From positions 1,922,001-1,986,000 of the forward strand of contig NZ_CP051204.2 of NCBI RefSeq assembly GCF_012516375.2: 64,000 bases of DNA, read 5' to 3'. The DNA is from Chitinophaga oryzae (GTDB taxonomy: Bacteria; Bacteroidota; Bacteroidia; Chitinophagales; Chitinophagaceae). Below are positions 17,613 through 26,423 of this stretch, piece by piece; positions within the stretch are counted from its first letter, which is position 1, and each line of letters opens with the position of its first letter. The notes beneath the pieces are model-generated. The model had not been told where the DNA came from and did not search any database. It saw nothing but the letters and a program-made list of their open reading frames with translations. The position numbers and the translations under genes are program-made.

Positions 17613-18434
17613 ATGGAACAATATCTCACTTTACTGCAACATATTATTAAGGAAGGCGCTGTTAAAACCGACCGCACCGGCACCGGTACCACCAGCTGCT
17701 TCGGATACCAGATGAGGTTCAACCTCAGCGAAGGATTTCCGTTGGTGACTACCAAAAAGTTACATCTGAAATCCATTATATATGAGCTGTTATGGTTCCT
17801 GAAAGGCGATACCAATATCGCCTGGCTGAAAGAACATAACGTCAGCATATGGGACGAATGGGCGGATGAAAACGGCGATCTGGGACCGGTATACGGTAAA
17901 CAGTGGCGCAGCTGGGAAACGACTTCCGGAGAGGTGATCGATCAGATCAGCATTGCGATAGACACCATCAAAAAGAACCCGGACTCCCGTCGTATCATTG
18001 TCAACGCATGGAATGTGGGCGACCTGCCTAAAATGGCGCTCAGCCCCTGCCACTGCCTCTTCCAGTTTTATGTAACGCCTCCCGACGCTTCCAAAGGGGA
18101 AACCAGGGGCAAACTCAGCTGCCAGCTGTATCAGCGCAGCGCCGACGTTTTCCTCGGCGTACCTTTCAATATCGCTTCCTACGCGCTGCTGACCATGATG
18201 ATGGCGCAGGTATGCGACCTCGATGCGGGCGATTTTATCCATACTTTCGGCGATGTGCACCTGTACAGCAACCATATGGAGCAAGCGCAACTGCAGCTGG
18301 GCAGAACGCCTTTCCCCCTGCCGGTCATGAAAATAAACCCGGAAGTGAAAGACCTGTTCGCCTTTAAATTTGAGGATTTCGAACTGCAAAACTACCAGTT
18401 TCATCCTGCTATCAAAGCACCCGTAGCGATCTGA
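17613..18434 (+). CDS. thyA: thymidylate synthase
   Basis: 273-residue thymidylate synthase, making dTMP from dUMP with methylenetetrahydrofolate as methyl donor. The active-site block [12 protein letters not shown] holds the nucleophile Cys146; other conserved parts are DRTGTGT near the N-terminus, [23 protein letters not shown] and GDVHLYSNH. Length fits the ThyA family. I start at ATG 17613 (MEQYLTLLQ); a longer reading from 17568 adds an atypical leader. The folA start codon follows the stop after one base, an arrangement that couples dTMP synthesis with dihydrofolate recycling. Confidence 0.97.
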   Translation: MEQYLTLLQHIIKEGAVKTDRTGTGTTSCFGYQMRFNLSEGFPLVTTKKLHLKSIIYELLWFLKGDTNIAWLKEHNVSIWDEWADENGDLGPVYGKQWRSWETTSGEVIDQISIAIDTIKKNPDSRRIIVNAWNVGDLPKMALSPCHCLFQFYVTPPDASKGETRGKLSCQLYQRSADVFLGVPFNIASYALLTMMMAQVCDLDAGDFIHTFGDVHLYSNHMEQAQLQLGRTPFPLPVMKINPEVKDLFAFKFEDFELQNYQFHPAIKAPVAI

Positions 18435-18435
18435 T

Positions 18436-18930
18436 ATGAGGGTATCCATTATAGTGGCCGCATCCGAAAACAACGTGATCGGCATCAACAACCAGTTGCC
18501 CTGGCGCCTGTCGACAGACCTGAAGTACTTTAAAAGCACTACGCTGGGCAAACCCATTGTCATGGGAAGAAAAACGTTCGAATCACTGCGTAAGCCGCTG
18601 CCCGGAAGACCGAACATCGTCATCACCCGGCAAACGGATTTCCAGCCCGACGGCGTGTATGTGGTGTCTTCTGTTGACGAAGCCATCGCCAAAGCAAAAA
18701 CCTTCGAAGGCGATGAGCTCTTTGTCACCGGTGGTTCCCAGATATTTGAACAGGCCTGGCACCTGGTTGACCGCATCTACCTCACACGGGTATACGCTGT
18801 TGTGCCGGGAGACGCTTTTTTCCCTGCCATACACGGCAGCGAATGGACGCTCGTCAGCGATGAACGCCATGAGGCGGACGAAAAGGACGAATATCCTTTC
18901 TCCTTCCAGGTATGGGAACGCAACCAATAA
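18436..18930 (+). CDS. folA: dihydrofolate reductase
   Basis: 164-residue NADPH-dependent dihydrofolate reductase that regenerates tetrahydrofolate after thymidylate synthesis. Typical motifs: SIIVAASENNVIG, NQLPWRLSTDLKYFK (with the catalytic acidic residue), GKPIVMGRKTFES, LPGRPNIVITR, ELFVTGGSQIF and the C-terminal FPFSFQVWER type strand. Its start is one base after the thyA stop. Convergent with dnaG, with only three bases between the two stop codons. Confidence 0.96.
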   Translation: MRVSIIVAASENNVIGINNQLPWRLSTDLKYFKSTTLGKPIVMGRKTFESLRKPLPGRPNIVITRQTDFQPDGVYVVSSVDEAIAKAKTFEGDELFVTGGSQIFEQAWHLVDRIYLTRVYAVVPGDAFFPAIHGSEWTLVSDERHEADEKDEYPFSFQVWERNQ

Positions 18931-18933
18931 AGT

Positions 18934-20907
18934 TTATTTGAAAATAACAGTACCGAGGCCCTGGGTGAGCTCTTTCTCCAGGGCTTTCAGGTGCACCTGC
19001 ATCTCCAGGCAGCGCATCACCTGCTCCATGTCGGTGGCTCTCTCTGCTTCTTCCTGGTTTTCCGTGATCAGCTTCTTGATCTTCCGGAGGATCAGATAGT
19101 TGGTAGTGGATATGGTGTCTTTCAGGTAGGCATTGTCTCCGTAAACGGTATCAATCTCGAACCGCTCCTTCCAGTTAGTGCTCAGCTCCGCTTCTTTATC
19201 TTCCAGTATCAGCGCGGTATACTTGCTCATCTCCGGGTCCTGGTGGTACAGGAACCATTTTTTATCCGGCAGGCTGCCTTCATCATACAGCTGTTTGTAT
19301 TCCCGCAGGATACGTTTCACCATCTCACTGTCGGCCAGCGATTCAAAGTCATAGGGCAGATGGAAGACATAATCGGCCACCGTGCTGTTCTCTTCTTCGC
19401 TGAAAGGCTTGTCGCCAAAACGCAGCAGTATTTTCACCAGCTCTTTCTCCTGTTTTTCATCCCTGTTGAGCAGCGAGGAAATGGAAACGCCGGTTTCGGC
19501 GGCCTCCATGGCGGCGATGGCCTCTTCGCTGAGCACATCGTCCTGTTCGGACGGCGCCGGCGTATTGCGGGCATGGGCCTGCTCCCGCTTTACCAGTCTT
19601 TCGCGGATGAACTTGTTGACCAGCGCCACCAGGCCCTGTTCATCGATCCTGAGCAACTGGCTGCACTGCCGGATATAATCCTGCTGACGGGTGAAATCTT
19701 CGGCCTTGTCGATTTTGGAGATAGTTTCCGCGATCTCGTTGACCAGCTGTGATTTTTTATTACTGTCATTACCGGCTTCCTGCATGCTCAGCTGCAGCTT
19801 GAACAGCACGAAGTCCTGCTTGTTCTCCTCGATGAACGTACGGAAGGCGGCCGCGCCGATGCGTTGCACATAACTGTCCGGGTCTTCTTTATCGGGCAGC
19901 AGTACCAGCTTTACGTTGAGGCTTTCCTCTACGGCCATATCGAGGCCGCGCAGCGCTGCTTTGATACCGGCGCTGTCGCCATCGTAGATGATGGTGAGGT
20001 TGTTGGTGTATTTTTTAATGAGCCGCAGCTGGTCCTGCGTGAGGGAGGTGCCGCTGGAGGCGACCACGTTTTCCACCCCTGCCTGATGCAGGGAAATCAC
20101 GTCGGTATACCCTTCCACGAGCAGGCATTCATTGAGTTTGTCAATGGCATGCCGCGCGAAATAGGTGCCGTACAGCACCCGGCTCTTGACGTATATCTCG
20201 TTTTCGGGGGAGTTGATGTATTTGGGCGCGCGGTCCGATTTGACGAGGATACGGGCGCCGAAGCCGAGGATCTTGCCCGACTGGTTATGGATCGGGAAGA
20301 TAACCCTGCCGCGGTAGTTGTCGGCCGGTTGCTCGTTGCGGATGGTCACCAGGCCCGTTTTCTGGAGATACTCCAGGTTGTAGCCTTTGGCGAGGGCTGT
20401 CTGGGCGAAGGCGTCGCGCGTATTGAGACAATACCCCAGCTGGAACTTGCGGATCGTCTCTTCCGTGAAACCGCGTTCTTCAAAATAGCTGACCCCCACG
20501 TTTTGTCCCTCTTCCGAGTTGAACAGGGTATCGGTGAAATACTCCCGGGCGAAGCTGTTGATAATGAACAGGCTGTCGGACATCAGCTGATGCTGCCGCA
20601 GCTCGGGACTTACCTCTGTCTCTTCGATCTCTACCTGGTACTTCTGCGCCAGCCATTTGATGGCTTCCACATAGGAGTACTTCTCGTGCTCCATGACAAA
20701 GCTGATGGCGTTGCCGCTTTTACCACAACCAAAACATTTGTAGATCTCCTTGCTGGGAGATACGGTGAAGGACGGGGATTTCTCGTTGTGAAACGGACAA
20801 AGCCCCATGTAGTTGGCGCCCCGTTTTTTCAGTTTCACAAAAGAACCCACGATCTCCACAATGTCAATGCGGCTGAGGATCTGTTGTATGGATTGTTGAG
20901 ATATCAC
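18934..20907 (-). CDS. dnaG: DNA primase
   Basis: 657-residue DnaG primase, synthesising RNA primers at the replication fork. The N-terminal CHC2 zinc finger is seen in CPFHNEKSPSF...KCFGCGKSGN (about residues 37-65), the primase N-domain follows (AQKYQVEIEE to GFGARIL), and the TOPRIM metal-binding centre is in LVEGYTDVISLHQAG and IYDGDSAGIKAAL. The C-terminal part (about 440-657) is helical, as in the helicase-interacting domain. Start MISQQSIQQIL is typical for the family. Divergent from the thiolase gene. Confidence 0.96.
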   Translation of the reverse strand: MISQQSIQQILSRIDIVEIVGSFVKLKKRGANYMGLCPFHNEKSPSFTVSPSKEIYKCFGCGKSGNAISFVMEHEKYSYVEAIKWLAQKYQVEIEETEVSPELRQHQLMSDSLFIINSFAREYFTDTLFNSEEGQNVGVSYFEERGFTEETIRKFQLGYCLNTRDAFAQTALAKGYNLEYLQKTGLVTIRNEQPADNYRGRVIFPIHNQSGKILGFGARILVKSDRAPKYINSPENEIYVKSRVLYGTYFARHAIDKLNECLLVEGYTDVISLHQAGVENVVASSGTSLTQDQLRLIKKYTNNLTIIYDGDSAGIKAALRGLDMAVEESLNVKLVLLPDKEDPDSYVQRIGAAAFRTFIEENKQDFVLFKLQLSMQEAGNDSNKKSQLVNEIAETISKIDKAEDFTRQQDYIRQCSQLLRIDEQGLVALVNKFIRERLVKREQAHARNTPAPSEQDDVLSEEAIAAMEAAETGVSISSLLNRDEKQEKELVKILLRFGDKPFSEEENSTVADYVFHLPYDFESLADSEMVKRILREYKQLYDEGSLPDKKWFLYHQDPEMSKYTALILEDKEAELSTNWKERFEIDTVYGDNAYLKDTISTTNYLILRKIKKLITENQEEAERATDMEQVMRCLEMQVHLKALEKELTQGLGTVIFK

Positions 20908-21115
20908 GGTCTGATCAATGCAACTGCAAACATACGGTAATTTCTCCGGAGCTGGGAAACCGGGGCAAAAACAATTGGTAAGTATTCAATAAAAGGCGGC
21001 ATTTCACGCCGGCGGACCACCTATACCCGGCGATACATTAAACAGCTTTCAGTTTTTGCTGTTTTTCGCTCAAAAATCGTTATTCGCCTGCGGTTTTTTC
21101 CAAATCTGGTTTTCT

Positions 21116-21123
21116 TATATTTG
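21116..21123 (+). promoter_or_regulatory. probable -7 box of the thiolase promoter
   Basis: TATATTTG fits TAnnTTTG and lies 41 bp upstream of the thiolase ATG. A -33 TTTG at the usual spacing is not obvious. Confidence 0.4.
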
Positions 21124-21164
21124 GTAGATTATCCAAACAAGCCAAATCAATCTTAATTAAACAG

Positions 21165-22337
21165 ATGAAAGAAGTTTTTATAGTAGCCGCAGTCCGTACG
21201 CCTATCGGAGGCCTGAATGGTACGCTGTCCGGCGTTTCGGCTGTAAAGCTGGGTTCTGCCGTTATCAAAGCTGCACTGGCGCAGTCAGGGATCGATGCTG
21301 CTAAAGTGAATGAAGTATATATGGGTAATGTGCTCAGTGCCAACCTGGGCCAGGCGCCAGCCACGCAGGCCGGTCTGGGTGCGGGCCTGCCGGATACGGT
21401 GCCTTGCACGGGCGTCAACAAGGTATGTGCCTCCGGCATGAAAGCCATTATGCTGGGCGCCCAGAGCATCCAGCTGGGAGAAAATGATATCGTGGTGGCC
21501 GGTGGTATGGAGAGCATGAGCAATGCCCCTTATTACCTGGATAAGGCCCGCACCGGTTACAAACTCGGTCATGGCACTATTACGGACGCGATCATCCGCG
21601 ACGGCCTCTGGGACCCTTACAAGGATTTCCATATGGGCAATGCCGCTGAACTTTGCGCCGCAAAATATAAGATCACCCGGGAAGACCAGGACGCTTACGC
21701 TATTGAAAGCTATCGCCGTGCGGCAGTAGCCTGGGAGAAAGGATATTACAAAAAGGAAGTGGTGCCGGTAGAAGTGCCCGGTAAAACGGTGGTGACCGTA
21801 TCAGAAGACGAAGATTACAAAAAGGTGATCCTTGAAAAAGTGCCCACGCTGAAACCTACCTTCCAGAAAGACGGTACCATCACGGCGGCCAATGCTTCCA
21901 ACATCAACGACGGCGCTGCTGCCGTGGTGCTGGTGAGCGGAGAGAAGCTGAAAGAGCTGGGCCTGAAGCCGCTGGCTAAAATTATCAGCTTTGCCGATGC
22001 CAACCAGGCGCCGGAATGGTTTACCACCACGCCGGTAAAAGCCGCAGAGAAAGCGTTGGCCAAGGCCAACCTGAAAATTTCCGATATGGATTTCGCAGAG
22101 GTGAACGAAGCCTTTTCCTGTGTGCCTATTGCCAATGCGAAAGACCTGAACATGCCGCTGGAGAAAGTGAACGTATGGGGCGGCGCGGTGTCTATGGGAC
22201 ACCCGATCGGTTGCAGTGGCGCGAGGATCGTGGTAACGCTCAATTCCATCCTGCATGAAAATAATGCCCGCTATGGCCTGGCTGCTATCTGTAACGGCGG
22301 CGGCGGCGCCAGCGCGATGATTATTGAAAAAATTTAG
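21165..22337 (+). CDS. acetyl-CoA C-acyltransferase (thiolase)
   Basis: 390-residue thiolase. The acyl-binding Cys is in NKVCASGMKAI (about residue 87), NEAF is near 310, the second catalytic region GHPIGCSGARIV near 345, and the proton-abstracting Cys in ICNGGGGASAMIIE at the C-terminus. Length and motifs fit the degradative/biosynthetic acetyl-CoA acetyltransferase group. It either condenses two acetyl-CoA or cleaves 3-ketoacyl-CoA. No other beta-oxidation gene is adjacent, so direction of use is unknown. A dyad begins just after the stop codon. Confidence 0.94.
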   Translation: MKEVFIVAAVRTPIGGLNGTLSGVSAVKLGSAVIKAALAQSGIDAAKVNEVYMGNVLSANLGQAPATQAGLGAGLPDTVPCTGVNKVCASGMKAIMLGAQSIQLGENDIVVAGGMESMSNAPYYLDKARTGYKLGHGTITDAIIRDGLWDPYKDFHMGNAAELCAAKYKITREDQDAYAIESYRRAAVAWEKGYYKKEVVPVEVPGKTVVTVSEDEDYKKVILEKVPTLKPTFQKDGTITAANASNINDGAAAVVLVSGEKLKELGLKPLAKIISFADANQAPEWFTTTPVKAAEKALAKANLKISDMDFAEVNEAFSCVPIANAKDLNMPLEKVNVWGGAVSMGHPIGCSGARIVVTLNSILHENNARYGLAAICNGGGGASAMIIEKI

Positions 22338-22355
22338 TCATTTAGCCATTTAACT

Positions 22356-22422
22356 ATTTTGATATTTAGTCATTTGAGAATTCCTGCTGATAAAGGGTTC
22401 TTAAATGATTAAATATCAAAAT
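22356..22422. repeat. AT-rich inverted repeat after the thiolase gene
   Basis: Arms 22356-22375 (ATTTTGATATTTAGTCATTT) and 22403-22422 pair with one mismatch in 20. It lies between convergent genes. The right side runs on into CAAAATATCAAAAT/AAAATAACAAAAT units that form the last codons of the next gene. Confidence 0.75.
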
Positions 22423-22431
22423 AACAAAATA

Positions 22432-23052
22432 TCAAAATAACAAAATGACGGTGTCTTTCCGCATTTTGCCGTAGCCCCATTGGATCTGTACGCTGTCAGT
22501 CCCTTTTTTCTTCATACGCAGGTTGCTCACCGCACGCTGGGGTTTTATCACATCAGGCGTAATTTCTTCAAACAGCCAGTATTTGTCTGTCACCATGCTG
22601 TAGGTTGGCGTCACCGAGAGGATGCCGCTGGTTTTGCTTTGCAGTGCGTGGTCGTCGTCGATGGCGTACCGGTGAAAGTCACTGTCGGACAGCAGGGTAA
22701 GCGTGGCCACCAGCGTAAGGATGCGCAGGGGAGGGATGATCAGCCCCAGCAACAGTACAAACGGAAACCCGAAAAGTACCGTCAGGTAGGCGTAGCGGGC
22801 GTCTGTCCCGGGTTTGCTCAGGCCATACAGCACCATGCCGCTGCCGGCATAGAGTGTGAAGAAGACCCTTTCCGTCTGCGCACCTTTAAACCCGTACCCG
22901 TTGATCATCAGCAACAGGCAGATGACGGAAAAGAACAGGAAAATAAGGTGAATGTACCAGGTAAGGGCCAGCGCCACCGGTGATTTTATTTTTTTGATCT
23001 TACAGGAGATGGCTGTCAGAAAGCAGATGGTAAGGATGGTAAGGGTAACCAT
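22432..23052 (-). CDS. hypothetical integral membrane protein
   Basis: 206-residue protein that I do not recognise. Four to five hydrophobic helices fill residues 1-125 (VTLTILTICFLTAI, ALTWYIHLIFLFFSVICLLL, FFTLYAGSGMVLYGL, YLTVLFGFPFVLLLGLIIPPLRILTLVATL), followed by an approximately 75-residue polar tail, probably cytosolic. The last residues (ILLF) and the stop codon are written by AT-rich repeat units, and an inverted copy of the same units lies at the 5' side (23072-23085). The gene is therefore enclosed by inverted repeats. No function can be assigned. Confidence 0.65.
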   Translation of the reverse strand: MVTLTILTICFLTAISCKIKKIKSPVALALTWYIHLIFLFFSVICLLLMINGYGFKGAQTERVFFTLYAGSGMVLYGLSKPGTDARYAYLTVLFGFPFVLLLGLIIPPLRILTLVATLTLLSDSDFHRYAIDDDHALQSKTSGILSVTPTYSMVTDKYWLFEEITPDVIKPQRAVSNLRMKKKGTDSVQIQWGYGKMRKDTVILLF

Positions 23053-23223
23053 TTTATTTTGTTATTTTGGAATTTTGATATTTTGGAATTTGGGGGATGC
23101 CGGAATCGAGTGATCCTGTTTTTATTCCCGTTATACCTCTAATTAATATTGTTATTTTTTTAAATATAAAAATAATAAAATAAGTAAATATTATAGGCGG
23201 GCTGTCATATTAATTATTAATCC

Positions 23224-23254
23224 TTTGCTTTTTCGTCAACAAACAATATTTTTG
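23224..23254 (+). promoter_or_regulatory. Bacteroidota-type promoter of pdhB
   Basis: TTTG (23224-23227), a 19-bp spacer and TATTTTTG (23247-23254), a full match to the TTTG/TAnnTTTG pattern. The ATG is 53 bp downstream. Confidence 0.6.
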
Positions 23255-23307
23255 CCCTGCCTTACGACAATCAGGCACTTAAACTTTCAAACTTTATTAA
23301 GAATAGC

Positions 23308-24291
23308 ATGCGTCAGATAGCTTTCAGACAAGCCTTAAGAGAAGCCCTGCAGGAGGAATTTCGCCGTGATGAACGGGTATTACTGATGGGGGAGGAAGTA
23401 GCCGAATACAATGGTGCTTATAAAGTGAGCCAGGGAATGCTCGATGAGTTTGGTCCAAAACGTGTGATCGACACGCCGATCGCTGAACTTGGATTTGCTG
23501 CCATTGGCGTTGGTGCTGCGCAGAACGGCCTTCGCCCGGTAGTGGAATTTATGACCTGGAACTTCGCAACACTGGCTTTAGACCAGATCCTGAATACGGC
23601 TTCCAAAATGCTCGCCATGAGTGGCGGCCAGGTTGGCTGTCCGATTGTTTTCCGCGGACCTAACGGTTCTGCCGGTCAGCTGGGCGCTCAGCACTCCACT
23701 GCTTTCGAAAGCTACTATGCTAACATCCCCGGCCTGAAAGTGATCTCCGTTTCCAATCCATACGATGCTAAAGGTTTGCTCAAAGCGGCTATCCGCGACG
23801 ACGATCCGGTTGTTTTCATGGAAAGCGAAGTGATGTACGGTGACATGGGCGAAGTACCTGAAGAGGAATACATCATCCCGATCGGAAAAGCTGATATCAA
23901 ACGTGCCGGTAAAGACGTGACCATCGTTTCTTTCAATAAAATGATGAAAGTAGCCCTGGGTGCTGCGGAAGAACTGGCTAAAGAAGGCATCGAAGCGGAA
24001 GTGATCGACCTGCGTACCATCCGTCCGCTGGACTGGTTCACCATCCTCGAGTCTGTTAAGAAAACCAACCGCCTCGTGATCGTGGAAGAACAATGGCCGT
24101 TCGCCAGCGTTTCTTCTGAAATCGCTTACCGCATCCAGAAAGAAGGTTTCGATTACCTCGATGCACCTATCCGCCGTATCACTGCTCCTGATGCTCCCAT
24201 GCACTACGCACCGAACCTGGTGAAACTGTACATGCCGGACGTGGAGCGTACTGTGAAACTGGTGAAAGAAGTAATGTACATGAAGAAATAA
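23308..24291 (+). CDS. pdhB: pyruvate dehydrogenase E1 component, beta subunit
   Basis: 327-residue E1-beta subunit of a 2-oxo acid dehydrogenase complex, most like pyruvate dehydrogenase. Features: LLMGEEVAEYNGAYKVSQG (TPP-proximal Glu), DTPIAELGFAAIGVGAA, GPNGSAGQLGAQHS, IPGLKVISVSNPYDAKGLL and the C-terminal swivel domain (VIDLRTIRPLDW, IVEEQWPFASVSSEIAY). It pairs with an E1-alpha subunit in the cytosol. The alpha, E2 and E3 genes are not adjacent; the gene is monocistronic with its own promoter and terminator. A branched-chain specificity is less likely but not excluded. Confidence 0.93.
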   Translation: MRQIAFRQALREALQEEFRRDERVLLMGEEVAEYNGAYKVSQGMLDEFGPKRVIDTPIAELGFAAIGVGAAQNGLRPVVEFMTWNFATLALDQILNTASKMLAMSGGQVGCPIVFRGPNGSAGQLGAQHSTAFESYYANIPGLKVISVSNPYDAKGLLKAAIRDDDPVVFMESEVMYGDMGEVPEEEYIIPIGKADIKRAGKDVTIVSFNKMMKVALGAAEELAKEGIEAEVIDLRTIRPLDWFTILESVKKTNRLVIVEEQWPFASVSSEIAYRIQKEGFDYLDAPIRRITAPDAPMHYAPNLVKLYMPDVERTVKLVKEVMYMKK

Positions 24292-24349
24292 CCGGGATTT
24301 ATGGATTTCGAAATTTACGGATTTTGAAATGTAAAAATTTTTGGATATA

Positions 24350-24396
24350 AAAAGCGAAGACCTGAGCGAATTATGTTTGCTCAGGTCTTCGCTTTT
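24350..24396. terminator. bidirectional terminator with nested outer dyad
   Basis: Perfect 18-bp stem AAAAGCGAAGACCTGAGC (24350-24367) with its complement at 24379-24396 and an 11-base loop. A-rich and T-rich ends suit termination on both strands between convergent pdhB and cysM. Outside it are AT-rich arms with ATTTACGG / CCGTAAAT units, like those near dnaK and at 9.4 kb. Confidence 0.9.
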
Positions 24397-24440
24397 ATAA
24401 ACCCCAAAATCGTAAATCCCAAAATCCGTAAATCCCAAAA

Positions 24441-25313
24441 TCACGCAAAAAGGTCACTGGAAAGGTAGCGGTCGCCGCGGTCGCAGATAATGCCCACGAT
24501 CACGCCGCTGGTCAGTTCCCTTGAAAGCCGCAGGGCTGCCGCCATGGCGCCGCCACTGCTCATACCGCAGAAAATGGCCTCTTCTTTCGCCAGCCTTTTC
24601 GTCATCTCCCTTGCTTCCTGCTCGGAGATGTCCATCGTTACATCTACCCGTGATTTATCAAATATTTTAGGGAGATAAGCCTCCGGCCATTTGCGGATAC
24701 CCGGTATTTTGGAGCCTTCGGTAGGCTGACAGCCCACAATCTGCACTGCCGGGTCCTGCTCCTTCAGGTACTTTGATACGCCCATAATAGTGCCCGTGGT
24801 GCCCATAGCGCTCACGAAGTGGGTGATCCTGCCGCCCGTGTCCCGCCAGATTTCCGGTCCGGTAGTTTTATAATGCATCCCGTAGTTATCAGGGTTGGCA
24901 AACTGGTTCAGCATCACGTAGCCGCCTTTGGCCACCTGCGCGTTGGCATAGTCGATGGAGGTCTCCATGGATTCTTCCAGTATCACCCTGGCGCCGTAGG
25001 CCTGCATCGTCTGCACCCGTTCCAGGGTGGAGTCTGCCGGCATGACAAGGTCTATCTCGATGCCAAATAAATTGGCGATCATGGCCAGGGCAATGCCGGT
25101 ATTGCCGCTGGTGGCTTCTATCAGCCGGGTGCCGCTGCGGATCTCGCCCCTGTCCAGCGCCCCTTTGATCATGCCATAGGCCGCACGGTCCTTTACACTG
25201 CCACCGGGATTGGTACCCTCCAGTTTTGCATAGATTTTAACGGCCGGGCTCTCCGGGATCCGTTGTAATTCCACCATTGGCGTGTTGCCAACGAGGTCCA
25301 GTATTGTCGCCAT
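24441..25313 (-). CDS. cysM: cysteine synthase (O-acetylserine sulfhydrylase), CysM-like
   Basis: 290-residue PLP enzyme that makes cysteine from O-acetylserine and sulfide (or thiosulfate). The PLP Lys is in NPGGSVKDRAA (about residue 42), substrate loop EATSGNTGIALA (about 66-77), PLP phosphate loop SAMGTTGTIMG (about 168-178) and the C-terminal GMSSGGAMAA. Its length and the short C-terminus fit the CysM branch. The gene follows cysE with a 9-bp gap, so enzyme and substrate supplier are made together. Confidence 0.93.
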   Translation of the reverse strand: MATILDLVGNTPMVELQRIPESPAVKIYAKLEGTNPGGSVKDRAAYGMIKGALDRGEIRSGTRLIEATSGNTGIALAMIANLFGIEIDLVMPADSTLERVQTMQAYGARVILEESMETSIDYANAQVAKGGYVMLNQFANPDNYGMHYKTTGPEIWRDTGGRITHFVSAMGTTGTIMGVSKYLKEQDPAVQIVGCQPTEGSKIPGIRKWPEAYLPKIFDKSRVDVTMDISEQEAREMTKRLAKEEAIFCGMSSGGAMAAALRLSRELTSGVIVGIICDRGDRYLSSDLFA

Positions 25314-25322
25314 AATCGGTAG

Positions 25323-26135
25323 TTATTCGTGATTGCTCTCCAGGTATTTATGCTCCGCTTTGTAATAGATACGGGAAAAAGGCTCTACGCTCCGTATCAG
25401 CCATACGTTACCGCCGATAACGCTATGGTGGCCGATGACGGTATCGCCGCCCAGGATAGTGGCGCCGGCATAAATGACTACATGTTCTTCGATGGTAGGG
25501 TGCCGCTTGCTGCGCGCCATGGTTTTTTCAATGCTCAGCGCGCCGAGGGTTACGCCCTGGTACAGCTTTACATGCTGACCGATAACGGTCGTTTCCCCGA
25601 TGACGATGCCCGTACCGTGATCTATACAGAAGAACGGCGCTATCACCGCGCCCGGATGGATGTCAATACCGGTACGGGCATGCGCCAGCTCCGTGATCAT
25701 CCTGGGCAACAGCGGGATCTTCAGTTCATACAGGGCATGCGCCATCCGGTAAAACGCGATGGCGTAGAACCCGGGGTAGGCACGTATCACCTCATACAGA
25801 CAGGTAGCCGCCGGATCGCCCTGGAAAATAGCGTTCGCATCTTTGGTCAGCTCATCGTATATCATTGGCACCCTGCTCATAAAAGCCCGGCTGATATGGC
25901 CCGCTTCTTCGGGCAACTGATGCTGCATCGGCAGCAGTAATGTCTCCAGCTGTTTCTCCAGCTTGCGGCCGTACTCTTTCAAAAGTACGGGGTCGGCCAT
26001 TACGTGGCCGGTATGTTCGGGGAATAACCAATTAATCAGACTATTGGCAAAATCACTTACAACACTGGTGGCGGGATAAGCATTTGCAGCAGCCAATTGG
26101 TGTCTTCGCGCCAGTTCTTCCAAAAAATCGCTCAT
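25323..26135 (-). CDS. cysE: serine O-acetyltransferase
   Basis: 270-residue serine acetyltransferase, the first committed step of cysteine synthesis (serine plus acetyl-CoA to O-acetylserine). An N-terminal helical region (1-150) is followed by a left-handed beta-helix with hexapeptide repeats: IDIHPGAVIAPFFCIDHGTGIVIGE, the catalytic His in DHGTG, VKLYQGVTLGA and ATILGGDTVIGHHSVIGGN. The tail is longer than the classic CysE C-terminal peptide and ends YLESNHE. First gene of the cysE-cysM operon, divergent from the NtrC-like gene. Confidence 0.92.
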   Translation of the reverse strand: MSDFLEELARRHQLAAANAYPATSVVSDFANSLINWLFPEHTGHVMADPVLLKEYGRKLEKQLETLLLPMQHQLPEEAGHISRAFMSRVPMIYDELTKDANAIFQGDPAATCLYEVIRAYPGFYAIAFYRMAHALYELKIPLLPRMITELAHARTGIDIHPGAVIAPFFCIDHGTGIVIGETTVIGQHVKLYQGVTLGALSIEKTMARSKRHPTIEEHVVIYAGATILGGDTVIGHHSVIGGNVWLIRSVEPFSRIYYKAEHKYLESNHE

Positions 26136-26229
26136 ATGCGGAAGGAATTACAGATCTGTATTCGTTTGTATGCTAAAATTACTCATATTCCCTGTAAAGG
26201 TAGTAGACTTTTCATTCAGGAATTTTCAA

Positions 26230-26343
26230 ATTTTGTTATTTAGATATTTAATAAAATGCAGCGGAGATTATAAGTATTTGAAATTACGTAGATTTAATGC
26301 GGCTATTCTTCCGGACAATAATCAAATAACTAAATAACAAAAT
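26230..26343. repeat. AT-rich inverted repeat in a divergent promoter region
   Basis: Arms 26230-26248 (ATTTTGTTATTTAGATATT) and 26325-26343 pair with one mismatch in 19. Unlike the others it lies between divergent genes (cysE and the NtrC-like gene), so it cannot serve as a terminator for either. Confidence 0.7.
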
Positions 26344-26423
26344 CAAAAAATACCTAAATCTCCGTTATTTTTGGCGCTGATTACTACCGGGCTACACCGG
26401 TATCATAAATCTCAACAATCGCT

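Noticed and set aside
19864..20940. 358-codon open frame opposite dnaG
   Set aside because: Shadow of the primase gene; composition is that of an antisense frame.
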